Of a stretch of 64,000 nt of DNA, positions 35,861 to 45,471 are shown piece by piece. The translations under genes were made by a program, and so were the position numbers. Origin of the DNA: Acanthamoeba lenticulata (taxonomy: Eukaryota; Discosea; Longamoebia; Acanthamoebidae); NCBI GenBank assembly GCA_002179805.1, contig NAVB01001014.1, positions 1 to 64,000 of the forward strand. The letters are read 5' to 3'. The first letter of the stretch is position 1, and each line of letters begins with the position of its first letter. The notes beneath the pieces were generated by a model. The model worked only from the letters and a program-made list of their open reading frames with translations. It did no database searches and was not told the DNA's origin.

Positions 35861-36954
35861 ATGGAAGGAACCGTACCGACAGAAGAAAGCGTAAGGTCGA
35901 GGAGCACCAACCGGAGGAGAGAACAGCGACCGAACTGGAGCGCTCGGATGCTACTGGAACACGCGCCAGACAGGAAGACCCTGCTGCTGCCGTAGCGTTG
36001 GAAGTGCCAAGCAGCAAGCACCAACGTGCGCTCAAGCAAGAACATGAAAATGAAGATGCAGACCAGAAAGAGCTGAGCTCGTCGCCACATGCACTACTGG
36101 AAGAAGTTGGAGCGCACGATCAGGTTGACGCAGACGACTTCGATCTCTGTTGGGACAGCTTCGCCTGGTTCGGGTCGGGCTGTGACTCAAGTATGCATAA
36201 TGGGTTCCTCAGTTCAGAGAGCGAACCCACGTACATATGCGACGCGACGGTGCATCCTTCGCTGATCGCTCGTGGGCGTCGTCTTCTCGAAGTGCTCGCC
36301 CCACCCGGCACAGCCGGTGGCGAAAGAGGAAGCGCCGGTAAGGATGTTCTGGACGAGGAAGAAGACGAGGAAGACGAGATGCCACCTCTCGTAAACCCAT
36401 CCACCACGAGAGGACGTGGCAGAGGAGCGAAGGCACTGAGGAAGAGAGCCGGAGAAGGAAGGAGAGTGGCCCCGCTTCCTCCTCTCGACGTCGCCGTCGG
36501 TCCGTGGCGCTTCGATCCCTTAGCCACCGAAGAGCGATTCGAAAGCATCACAGGGGAGAAGAAATTGAGTGGCGTCGCCAACGTCGCCGGCGAAGAGGAA
36601 GAAGATGCGAACCACGTATCTGGAGAGCTGCAACTGGCGGTCTTTCGTGCTTCGGCGATGAAACCGGCTGGACAGCCTGGCGAGCGGCTCCAGGAGGACA
36701 GGTTCGAGGTCACGCACGTGTGTCACATGGATGACGCTCGCGAGTACGTTATCGTGATCGACAAAGTGGAGCGTCGGTTCGTGTTCGTCGGCGAGGACGG
36801 ATGCCACCCACATTGTGGTACCAACGAGTTTATCTACGACAACTCCCACGGAAGCGGACCGGGCCTCATGGGCCATCTCGCGCAACGAAACACGCTTGAG
36901 AGCCTTCTGGAAACCACTCTCCAACGGTTCGTCCAGTTTAGTACAAACACTTAA
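35861..36954 (+). CDS. Unrecognised acidic protein
   Basis: The long frame ending at TAA 36952-36954 has no usable ATG of its own. Starting at ATG 35861, a 30-nt first exon (MEGTVPTEES) splices over intron 35891-35973 (GTAAGG...CAG) into frame, giving EDPAAAVALEVPSS and onwards. The protein is acidic with a DEEEDEEDE run, followed by a basic GRGRGAKALRKRAGEGRR segment. The C-terminal part (DRFEVTHVCHMDDAREYVIV, RRFVFVGEDGCHPHCG) looks like a small folded domain, but I do not recognise it. It lies 72 bp downstream of the monooxygenase and converges with the U-box gene 87 bp away. Confidence 0.6.
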
Positions 36955-37041
36955 TGCTGTGACCTGCGGTCGGCAGACACGTACTACACTGTGTAAAACC
37001 TTTACTGTTTCAAACCTTTACAAAGCGGAGAGCCGGCATGC

Positions 37042-39348
37042 TTAGGCCGTCAGCTCGGCTGCGAAGCCGCACACGAGGTCGGTCTCGGGGTGGCGCACAA
37101 GGCAGCCTGACGCGAACTCAACAAGACCCGCCTCCCAGCCGCGCATCTGGCGGAGGTCGTCCACAACTCGCGGCGAACCAAAGTAGGGGTGGCTGACCAC
37201 AGAGCTCTCCGTGAAGCCGTGGCCGAGCGATACGCAACGTACGCCGTTGATGACCATGGTGTGACCCTCATCGAGCACGAAGCTGTAGACGGCCTCACAA
37301 GGGCGCTCGACAACTTGGCCCAGCTCACAGGGGAACCGCCAGCGCCCTTCGGCGTCGCAGACCGGGTGGTAGGGCGTGACCAGCAGGGAGCTGCCCTCGA
37401 GCTCGACCAGGGCCGCGCGGCCGGCGTGGCAGTGCGTCTTGATCACGCACAGAACGCGCGCCGCACCGGACGCGGCGTCGAGCGTCGCCACAAGGTCGCC
37501 CTTGGCCACGAGGGCCAGCGCCTTACGGGAGCCGTCGGCCATGAGGGCCGTGCAGTCGCCGTGGAAGCACGGGTTGGACGAGTTGTGGTAGCTGCTCATG
37601 CTGGCCGGCGGGCGGTAGGTCGGGTCGTGCGTGGTGGGCTTGACGGAGGGCTTGGGCGGGGGCAGCTTCACAAAGATGTCATCGAGCTCGTCGCGCAGCT
37701 GCTGGAACAGCTGGCCTCCATAGTGCTGCAGGCCCGGGTCCTTGAAGTTGGTGCACTGTTGGAGCAGATGAGCGCGCGCCAGCGACGGCAGGTAGTGTCG
37801 GCCCCACTTCTTGAACCAGTCCTCGCGGAAGAGCGCCTCCGTGATCTGGCCGGTCAAATCCTCGGCCAGGCTCGCAGCTCGCGGGTCGCGGTCCTTGATG
37901 GCGGCAGCCTCAGTGGCAAGCGCCTTGATGCCATCGCCAGCCTCGTGCGGCGCGGTCTTCATCAGGCCAACGGCCGTGGTCACGCCATCGACCAGGCGCA
38001 GACGCAGACGCTGGACCTGGACTTCGACACCGCCAGTGCGACTGGTGCCCTCGACGGCGCTCTCGACGGGCTCCTTTGCGCCGTGGAGCTCGTATTTGAG
38101 CGTGACTCGCAGGTAAGGCTGGTCGGCCGCGGTTGGCAGCTGCGCCATGCGCACGATGACGTCGCGGCTCTGTCCGAACTGGAGCGAGCCCAGGGCGACC
38201 TGGGCGCCCCATGAGGTGATGGATGCCGTGTTGCCGCCGGGCAAGCCGCCATCGACGATGCGTGCGCCATTGACGGGCTCCAGGGAGAGCTGGGCGCTGG
38301 CGGCCATGGTGACGAGCTGGTTGCTCAGTGTGTTGACAAAGGCCGTGCCGACGAAGGAGCTGTCGGGAATGAACGAGTACAGACCGCCGCCCTCCACGGC
38401 CAGGCCGCGCAGGAGCTCGCTGTTGATGTCGTAGCCAAAGCCAAAGGTGGAGATGGTGCACGATAGGTCGGAATGCTGGTCGCGATAGCGCTTGAGCATG
38501 GCCAGCTCACCGCGCGGCGGGGACACGTTGGGCAGGCCGTCGGTGAGCAGCAGCACGGTAGCCAGTCGCCCGCCCTCGGCGTGCTTGCGTAGCATCTCGA
38601 GGCCGGTGTGGAGGCCATCCCACAGATTGGTTGTGTCATCGGGCGTGAGGGCGTCGACACGGGCCTTGAAAGTGCCCTTGGCCTCGGGCGTCATTGGGGT
38701 CAGGTCGCACAGGGTGCTGGCCGTGGTGGAGTAGACGACAATGCCCAGCCGGTCCTCGGGGTGCAGGGAGCTGATGATCGTGTTGGTTGCATGCTTGACC
38801 ACGTCGAGCAGCGATAGGCCGTGCCGCTCCTCGCGGCCAGTAGCTGTCTTCATGCGCGCCTCAGTGCCCATCGATCCCGAGATGTCGATGACGCAGCAGA
38901 TGTCCGACGGCGTACGGGTAGTCCCCTCTGGCGGCCTGATGGAGACCAATATGTCATGTTCGCCCTTCTCGCCGTCGGCGCCATCTGCCTTGCGCGCCTC
39001 GACGTGCAACGCGACCACCCCCTCGGTCCCCTGCGGTTGGGGTGTTGTTTGGGGCTTGGCCTCGAGCTGCCTCTGCTCTACGACTGGCAGGCCGAGCTCG
39101 CGGCGCCTCTCGTTAATGGCGTCTTTTAGCGCACGGTTCGGGACAAGGTCGGCGAGCGTGAGGCGGGAGCGAGTGATTGGGGATGTGTCGTGCTGCTTGA
39201 GCCAGGCTTCAATGGCATTGCGCTCGTAGGAGTTACCCTCGGTGTCCACCACAGGGTCCTGCATTACCTCCTGCGTCAGGGGACAGATAAAGCTTGCCGA
39301 AAAGCTTTCATCTTGTTGCTCGTCCTTGGTTTGGGGCTGCGTTTGCAT
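37042..39348 (-). CDS. U-box / von Willebrand A / Vint (Hint-like) domain protein
   Basis: A single-exon gene of 768 residues. At the N-terminus (about 18-85) is a U-box (FICPLTQEVMQDPVV, NSYERNAIEAWL), an E2-binding ubiquitin ligase fold. A vWA domain follows, with the metal-site motif DISGSMG and LLLTDGLPN. After a beta-rich middle region comes a Vint domain from about residue 590. It starts NPCFHGDCTALMADGS and contains LLVTPYHPVCDAEG; this TxxH is the block B motif of Hint (hedgehog/intein) domains. The order U-box-vWA-Vint suggests a ubiquitin ligase acting on vWA-bound partners, possibly processed at the Cys of the Hint-like domain. Autoprocessing is an inference. The absence of introns is unusual here. 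The start at 39348 faces the EF-1A-like gene. Confidence 0.88.
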   Translation of the reverse strand: MQTQPQTKDEQQDESFSASFICPLTQEVMQDPVVDTEGNSYERNAIEAWLKQHDTSPITRSRLTLADLVPNRALKDAINERRRELGLPVVEQRQLEAKPQTTPQPQGTEGVVALHVEARKADGADGEKGEHDILVSIRPPEGTTRTPSDICCVIDISGSMGTEARMKTATGREERHGLSLLDVVKHATNTIISSLHPEDRLGIVVYSTTASTLCDLTPMTPEAKGTFKARVDALTPDDTTNLWDGLHTGLEMLRKHAEGGRLATVLLLTDGLPNVSPPRGELAMLKRYRDQHSDLSCTISTFGFGYDINSELLRGLAVEGGGLYSFIPDSSFVGTAFVNTLSNQLVTMAASAQLSLEPVNGARIVDGGLPGGNTASITSWGAQVALGSLQFGQSRDVIVRMAQLPTAADQPYLRVTLKYELHGAKEPVESAVEGTSRTGGVEVQVQRLRLRLVDGVTTAVGLMKTAPHEAGDGIKALATEAAAIKDRDPRAASLAEDLTGQITEALFREDWFKKWGRHYLPSLARAHLLQQCTNFKDPGLQHYGGQLFQQLRDELDDIFVKLPPPKPSVKPTTHDPTYRPPASMSSYHNSSNPCFHGDCTALMADGSRKALALVAKGDLVATLDAASGAARVLCVIKTHCHAGRAALVELEGSSLLVTPYHPVCDAEGRWRFPCELGQVVERPCEAVYSFVLDEGHTMVINGVRCVSLGHGFTESSVVSHPYFGSPRVVDDLRQMRGWEAGLVEFASGCLVRHPETDLVCGFAAELTA

Positions 39349-39833
39349 GCTTGGTGAGAGTTTTGTGGTTTAACAACGACTCACCACTACTACCGCTTTA
39401 CCCCCGCTGGCCCTTCATCGAACAAGTGTTTATGTGAAGCATTGTTATTCTTTTTCTTCGACATTTCTTGCACCTCTCCGCAAAGTATGCTAGGAAATGC
39501 GAAGAAAACGGTCAAAATTCCAGCCAGGGCCCTTTGCTGTTGAAATGGAACTGGTCCGGTGATGGAAGAGATTGGCACCCAGAGGAGTGGCACAGGTTTT
39601 TGAGGACGTCAGTCGGCTTACCAAGCAGAACGGCCCACAACAGCATCTGGCAGATCGCACTCATGCCGCTACAGTACCTTTAGTTGCCCGACACAACAGA
39701 AAAGTCCGCCCTAAGAGCTTATCGGGGGCATAACTTATGTCCGAGTGCACTGTGCTGAGCTTCCAAACACCTCTATCATGGACCGTCCTTCTCCACAACA
39801 CATGACGACCACCTCACCCGTACGTACAGAATA
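39349..39833. promoter_or_regulatory. Divergent intergenic region
   Basis: 485 bases between the starts of the U-box gene (-) and the EF-1A-like gene (+). No third gene, repeat or clear motif was recognised. Confidence 0.4.
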
Positions 39834-42800
39834 ATGTCAGAAAAAGAAGACCTCACCAGATTTGCGTGGCAGGTCGTGGTTGTCGGTCCTTCAGGCCACG
39901 GTGCGTCGGCAGTACTCCAATGTCTGTGCGGGAAGGGTCTTGGCAATGAGCAGTATGTTGCGCAACAGCGCGCCTACGCCAAGGTCTCCCATTTTCCTCT
40001 TCCCCCCCCCCTTCTCTCATTTCTCATAGGAATGAGAACTCTTCTTGGGAGAATTCCTAACTTGTGCTTTCCCCCAATGGCATCCCAACACTCCACCCGA
40101 ACGCTGGCACAGAGCCTTTGCATAAATCCAAATACCATTCTGATCGATCGCACCAGAGATGAGTTCGTTGCGCGGCACACTCTCTACGCGCGGTACGACC
40201 CCAATTGGGGAGGGTGTGGCACCGTTCCTTGTCGCGCTGGCTAACTGTGTTGTGTTTGATGGCGTGAGGCTAGGGTGGTGAAAGCTGATCATGATGAGAC
40301 TTGCTTCACGCTAGTGAGTGTGCCTGGACGACCTCACCTGCTCGCCACTTTCATCCGCAACGCCTGTCTGGTACAGAACCCGTCATGACAGCGATTCTCT
40401 TCCTATTTATTAACCACCGTCCACAGGCTGACTCGGCTGTGCTGGTGGTGGCTGCCGATGTCGATGCGGAGGACTCAACAAATGGTGTAGCACGCGCCCT
40501 CTTGACACAAGCGATCGTGCTCAAGTGCCTTTCCATTTTTCCTCTCTTTTTTGTGCAATTATTACTTTTTTTTTATTTATTTAATGCATGACGAGCACAG
40601 GGCGCTCGAGATGGAGGACATTGTGGTGTGCGTGACAAAGCTTGATCTCATAGCCATGGAAGGAGAGCTTGGGCAACAACAGGCATTTGAGCGAACCAAG
40701 CGTTTTGTCATGAATCTGCTCACTGAGCATCCATTGCTTCGATTCAACCCGTAACACACACCTTCCACTCCCCTCGCCAGAGCATGTGGACCAGTACTGA
40801 GCTTCTTGTCTGGCGGCCAATGGTGCACAGGTCCGGCATCACGGTGGTTGGCGTGAGTGTTGGGGAGGAGGAGCACCGCGGCATCAGTGGAGAACCCTAT
40901 GCCTGGTCAGATGGCGGGCAGACCCTCCTTCAAGCCCTGCGAGCTCAAGTGCTGTGCGTTCTCCTCCCACGCGACAATCCATCGCGTGGACGACCGCTCT
41001 GGTGGCTCCCACATTCATCGTGAGTGACTGATGCAGGAGGAGATGCATCGCCCTCGCGGCCAAGAGCGAGTGCCCAGAGCAGCCAACGCGTCTGCCCATC
41101 CAGAGAAGCTTCAGAATTGGTACCATGCCTTTGTGCGTGTGTTTGCGGTCGTGTCTGTATGTGCTCATGTCTACTGGCTCAGGCGGGATTGGCGTTGTGA
41201 TATGCGGACGCCAACTGAGCGGCCAACTCAAACGGTACGACCTCTAACTTCAATCAATAAACCTGACGCGTTTACTGACGATGAACACACAGGGGCGACA
41301 TGCTAGCGTGCTGTCCGAACGACCCCGTTGGGTGGAAGTGGATCGACTTGAGGCGCGTCAAGAGCAATCAAGCGTCTCTCCACCGGTTCAAGACGTTTGA
41401 GATCGAGACGTTTTACGAAACACTGCAGGAGAGCAAGCCCGGTGAGATGGTCGGAGTGAACCTGCGCAATGGACCATCGCACTTTGCCTTTCCCCCCGGT
41501 GCATTCTTTGCGTTCCATTGTATTGAACGTGCTTGAAGCACGACTGATGCGTGGGCCACGATACACAGGCGTCATGCTCATGCCAGCCGACGAGTATGCC
41601 GCGTCGCTTGTGGAGCTTACGGCGATGGAGCTGGTCGTCCAGGTGGTGGCAGTGGATAGCCGCGCCAAGGTGTGCACACTCGAGCCCCCAGACATTGCCC
41701 GTCACCGCAGTCACTTAACCACAAGGTTCGCCGTTCACGATCGATCTGCTGCAGGGCAAATCAAGCAAGACGGCCTTTGGCGTAGGCTACACTCTCGTTA
41801 TGTGCGCATACCATGCACGTGTGGCATGCCTGGTATGGACGTCAAATGCCCCATGTTTGCAGTCCAGTAGCCTCACCTTGCCACGCACGGCGCGCCAGGT
41901 CGTGGAAGTCACGACGACGGCGGATCTCACATCTGACGGCCAACCAACTGACGGCACAGAAGGTCAGGTCGCCAAAGAGAAGGTCGATATCGGACAAGGT
42001 ACTACTTCTCTCACCTGATATGTTCCGGGCACACGCACATACGCACACGCCCCTCCTTGGGACTCATGCTCCGACAGTGGCACTAGTGCGGTTGCGCCCG
42101 CTCAAGCCAGTGGTGGTGGAGGAGCATACGAAGTTTCCACAGCTTGGGCGCGTTCTCCTCCTCGATGGTGCCGTCTTGGTACGTACCACGATGCACCAGC
42201 ACAGACACCGTTGGATGACCAGCACTTTTAACTGCTGTGCAATACGTCATTTCTGCAGCTGGCCCACGGCAAGGTGCAGTCAGTCGTGCGTCAGCTCAAG
42301 AGCGAGTTTACAGAGCGTATCAGCCCAGCCGATGCGGCGTATGGTGCGAGCACATGACAACCCTTGGTAGTTCTTTGCTCTAAAGCTAATCAGTTGCACC
42401 GACCAGTAATCGAGGCGATGCGCGCGCAGCCTGTCATTGTCCAGAGTCGGGACAAGCACCATAACAGTCTTCTTCACTTGGCCTCCAAGGTTCGTTTGTT
42501 TGTTTAATGATCGTGGCTATGGCATGATGGCTTGCACAACCTCACCACCGTCCATCCGACTTCAACTGTGAACACAGGAGTTGGGTTGCCGCGAGGTCTT
42601 GCTGGCCGCCCTGGACAACCTAAGGCAACACTGTGATGACGAAACGTGTCGACGATTGCTCAATGTGCGCAATGACGATGGCCTGACCGCGCTCCAGGTC
42701 GCCCTCATCGCTGGTACCGCGAGATCGTCCCTTTCGGTCGCAACGTGCGAGATTAAAGGTGGGCTATGAGCGCAGGCAATGAGCAGGCGGCAGCGATCCT

Positions 42801-43331
42801 GTTAGGCAGCGGGGCTCGGCTCCATTGGCATGTGGCGCGAGCGCATAGCGCCGGCGGCTGGGCAAGACGACAACGACGTCAATCAAAGGAAGCCTCCACG
42901 CGGCCATCCGCCTCCGGCCATTTTGAAAGCTTAGGTTTGCATACAAGGCCCACAGACCGCCACAACCAATCATAGCGTGCCGCTGACAACCGAGATGGCA
43001 CATGTATGACTTGTGTGTGTAGGTCGCCCCCGACCGCTGAGTTTGGCCGTGAGCTGCATTTCCACTTTGAGCGCCAACCGGTGCGACGCCCTCGTCCTTC
43101 CCTCCAGCCCCTCCCAAGCTGCCACGTATCACCAGTTCTGGCTCACTCGACTCGATTGGGTCTCGCTATGGCGGCGGGCCCAGGTCCAACTACACGAATT
43201 TGGAGGAGGCTCTGCCAGAGAGCGAGCTGCGGCGCCAAGCAGCTGTCGCCCTCCATGCCTTCCTGCAGCGCGGCGCTGCGGCGTGCACGCGCCCAACCCC
43301 TCCACAAAAGCAATCACAGCCAAGCGCCTGA
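39834..43331 (+). CDS. EF-1A/HBS1-like protein with degenerate GTPase motifs fused to ankyrin repeats
   Basis: The exons follow the layout of elongation factor 1A: a G domain, then two beta barrels. The G1 motif reads VVVVGPSGHGASAVL, lacking the P-loop Lys. G3 is SVPGRPH instead of DAPGH. G4 is TKLD, close to NKMD. Domain 2 includes PIQRSFRIGT, GRQLSGQLKRGDMLAC and GEMVGVNLRN. Domain 3 includes MRGPRYTGVMLM, VALVRLRPLKPVVVEEHTKF and LGRVLLLDGAVL. After it come ankyrin-type segments (DKHHNSLLHLASKELGCREV, NDDGLTALQVALIAGNEQAAA) at about 42430-42830. The last exons, with the stop at about 43329-43331, are tentative. GTP binding is doubtful; a regulatory pseudo-GTPase is possible. About 15 introns, including unusually T-rich ones. 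Confidence 0.75.
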
Positions 43332-43402
43332 TCGCCAAACCTCGGCGGCTTGACTCCTCAAGAAGGAACTCATCGGAACAGGCTATGTCTTGTTTGATCT
43401 TC

Positions 43403-45256
43403 TCATTTTTCGGAAGAACGCCAGAGCTCATCAGCTGGCATGACGTGAAACCGGCCCTCGTAGTCAACACAGGTTCGGTCCATCTCATTGATCTCCTGCC
43501 CGAAGTAGGTCTTGAAAGCCTGCGCGAACTTGCGCGAGAGCACGCACTTGAACGCCACAGCGGCTGGCGCTTGCGCAGTTGCGCCACCCTCTTCCTCGGT
43601 GCTGCTGGTGGAGTTGATAAACTCCTTCACGAACATGTGCGTCTCGTTGTCCTTCTTCGGCCCGAGCCGCACCAGCCGAAACGCCTCAACTCTGACGAAG
43701 TCGATATCGCTGACGTGCTCTGAGAGGAAGTGCTTGAGTTTGGCGATCAGAGTCTGCCAGTCCCTCTTGGTCGTTGTGAGTACAATCTCGTCCGTGTACT
43801 TGCATGCAACCTGTCACATCACGCAGATCTAAGCTCCAACGAAACAGTGCCCCTGTGGTAACAAAGGGCTCTAGGCGCACCTGATCTGCGGTGATCACAT
43901 CATGCTCCAGCAGCAGGCGATAGATCCGATGGTTGAGCGCGTGATAGATTTTGGCTTGGGCATGATGGTTTATCCTGCCCATGACCGACGCTCGAAATCG
44001 CTTGCTGTTAAGAAGTGCCTCGTAGCTCGTGTATCGGCTCAGGAACTCGGCCCAGTTCTGGGCCATAGCATGTGGTGTAAGCGCCACCATCAGGCATAAG
44101 TGTGCGCAAACCGAGAGATGACGGCTCCTACCGAGGTGTTAAACACCAGACGAGGGTCATAATAGCGAAGCGAATTGAAGTTGGCCGAGGTGAAGTCAAG
44201 GGACACGTAGTACTTGTTCGAGTTCTCGGGTATGTACAGGTTCTCCGTGGCCGCGCTGATGTGATGGCAAAAGCGATGCGGTCGTGTGAGGTGGGACGTA
44301 TCGCGGCGAACGAGATCGAGTCGACCCACGTACCGCTCGGGCTCTGCGTCCTTGATGTCGAACTGGGACAGAGGATCGGCCGCTAAGGCAGCATAGGCCT
44401 CAGTGCCGGTGACATCATCGATGATGCGCTGCACGAGCTCCGCCGTGTAGTTCTTCCACTTTGCCACGCTGCCTGTGCGCGTGCCCAAGTGCAATCGTAC
44501 AGTGAGCTCAATGAGCTGTTCCTGGACTGAGCGGGCGGCGTAATACCTTGCGAGTTCACGGCCTCGAGGAAGAGATGGAGGTTGGTCTGCGAGTGCAGCA
44601 CGGGTTCGTAGAGAGCGCAAAAGTACTCGAAGTAGGGCGACTCCAACACCGGCATCGGTACCGCAAAATCGATGCAGAACCTGTGGTGCGCATGCGCATA
44701 AACATTCATGATTGGACTGTCGCATAAAGAGGGAGAAAGAAGAGCACCTGTTGCGCAGCGCGACGGGCAGCGTGGCCGCGGTGAAGGGCTTGGGCTTGCC
44801 TCCGCGCGCCTTGTGCGCTTTCCTCTCCTCTTCGTCACGCTCGGCTCGCTTCTGGGCCCAGTCAGCCGGCCGTGTGATGCGCAGAGTGTGCTTTGGCGGG
44901 CCGCCTTCGACCGCGTCGAGTCCGAGCTCGTCCCTCGCGTAGGCGGCAAGGAGCTGCTTCTCGAGTGCGTTCAGCCCACCCCCGAGCACGAGCTGCTCGC
45001 TGCTGCCCCCTTTCTCGGCTTTGGGAGTGGAAGAAGCGAATTGTTCAATCTTCTTACGGTTGTCCTCCACCACGCTGCGGTAGTCGTTGTCTCTCCGCCT
45101 CTTCTTGCTTTTGGTCTTGGGCTTGACGCCCAACGACTCGGCTTCTGCCACACTTTCTTCATTCTGCAGTGCTGCAAACATGTTACCGCTGCTACCTGTT
45201 GCGCTGGCAGCTTTCGCCTTGTGACGCCGCCTCCTCCTCTGGTTACTACTCGACAT
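43403..45256 (-). CDS. Unrecognised multi-exon protein with polymerase-palm-like motifs
   Basis: ATG 45256 opens a highly basic N-terminus (NQRRRRRHKAKAA, KPKTKSKKRRRD) that looks nuclear. Spliced exons then give FCIDFAVPMPVLESPYFEYF, VQEQLIELTVRLHLG, YYVSLDFTSANFNSLRYYDP, a helical segment (KRFRASVMGRINHHAQAKIY) and VACKYTDEIVLTTTKRD. The last exon ends at 43403. Intron 44036-44113 or thereabouts joins VFNTS to NWAEFLSRY, and another removes about 43812-43880 between ITADQ and VACKY. The order Asp-motif, basic helix, Asp-Glu motif is reminiscent of family A polymerase palms (DYSQIELR, O-helix, HDE). I do not recognise a named family, so function is left open. Confidence 0.6.
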
Positions 45257-45471
45257 GCTCGTGTTGTGTGCGTATGTCTCAGTTGGCAGAAATTTCTCAA
45301 CAATAAAAAGCGGACCATATTAAGGGAACGATTTTGAAAATCCAAAGACGAAAAATAAAATAAAACAAAGTGAACGGGCGGCAAAGGGGCAATGCATTTG
45401 GGGCTTCACCAAGCGAAAGCACACGATGACGCCAGGCCCAGCAGAGGCAGCAAGCGGAGGGGGCTGCATCA

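Noticed and set aside
37189..38214. 341-residue plus-strand open frame opposite the U-box/vWA/Vint gene
   Set aside because: It is the antisense shadow of a well-supported GC-rich coding region; its composition is Val/Arg/Leu-rich with no domain signal.
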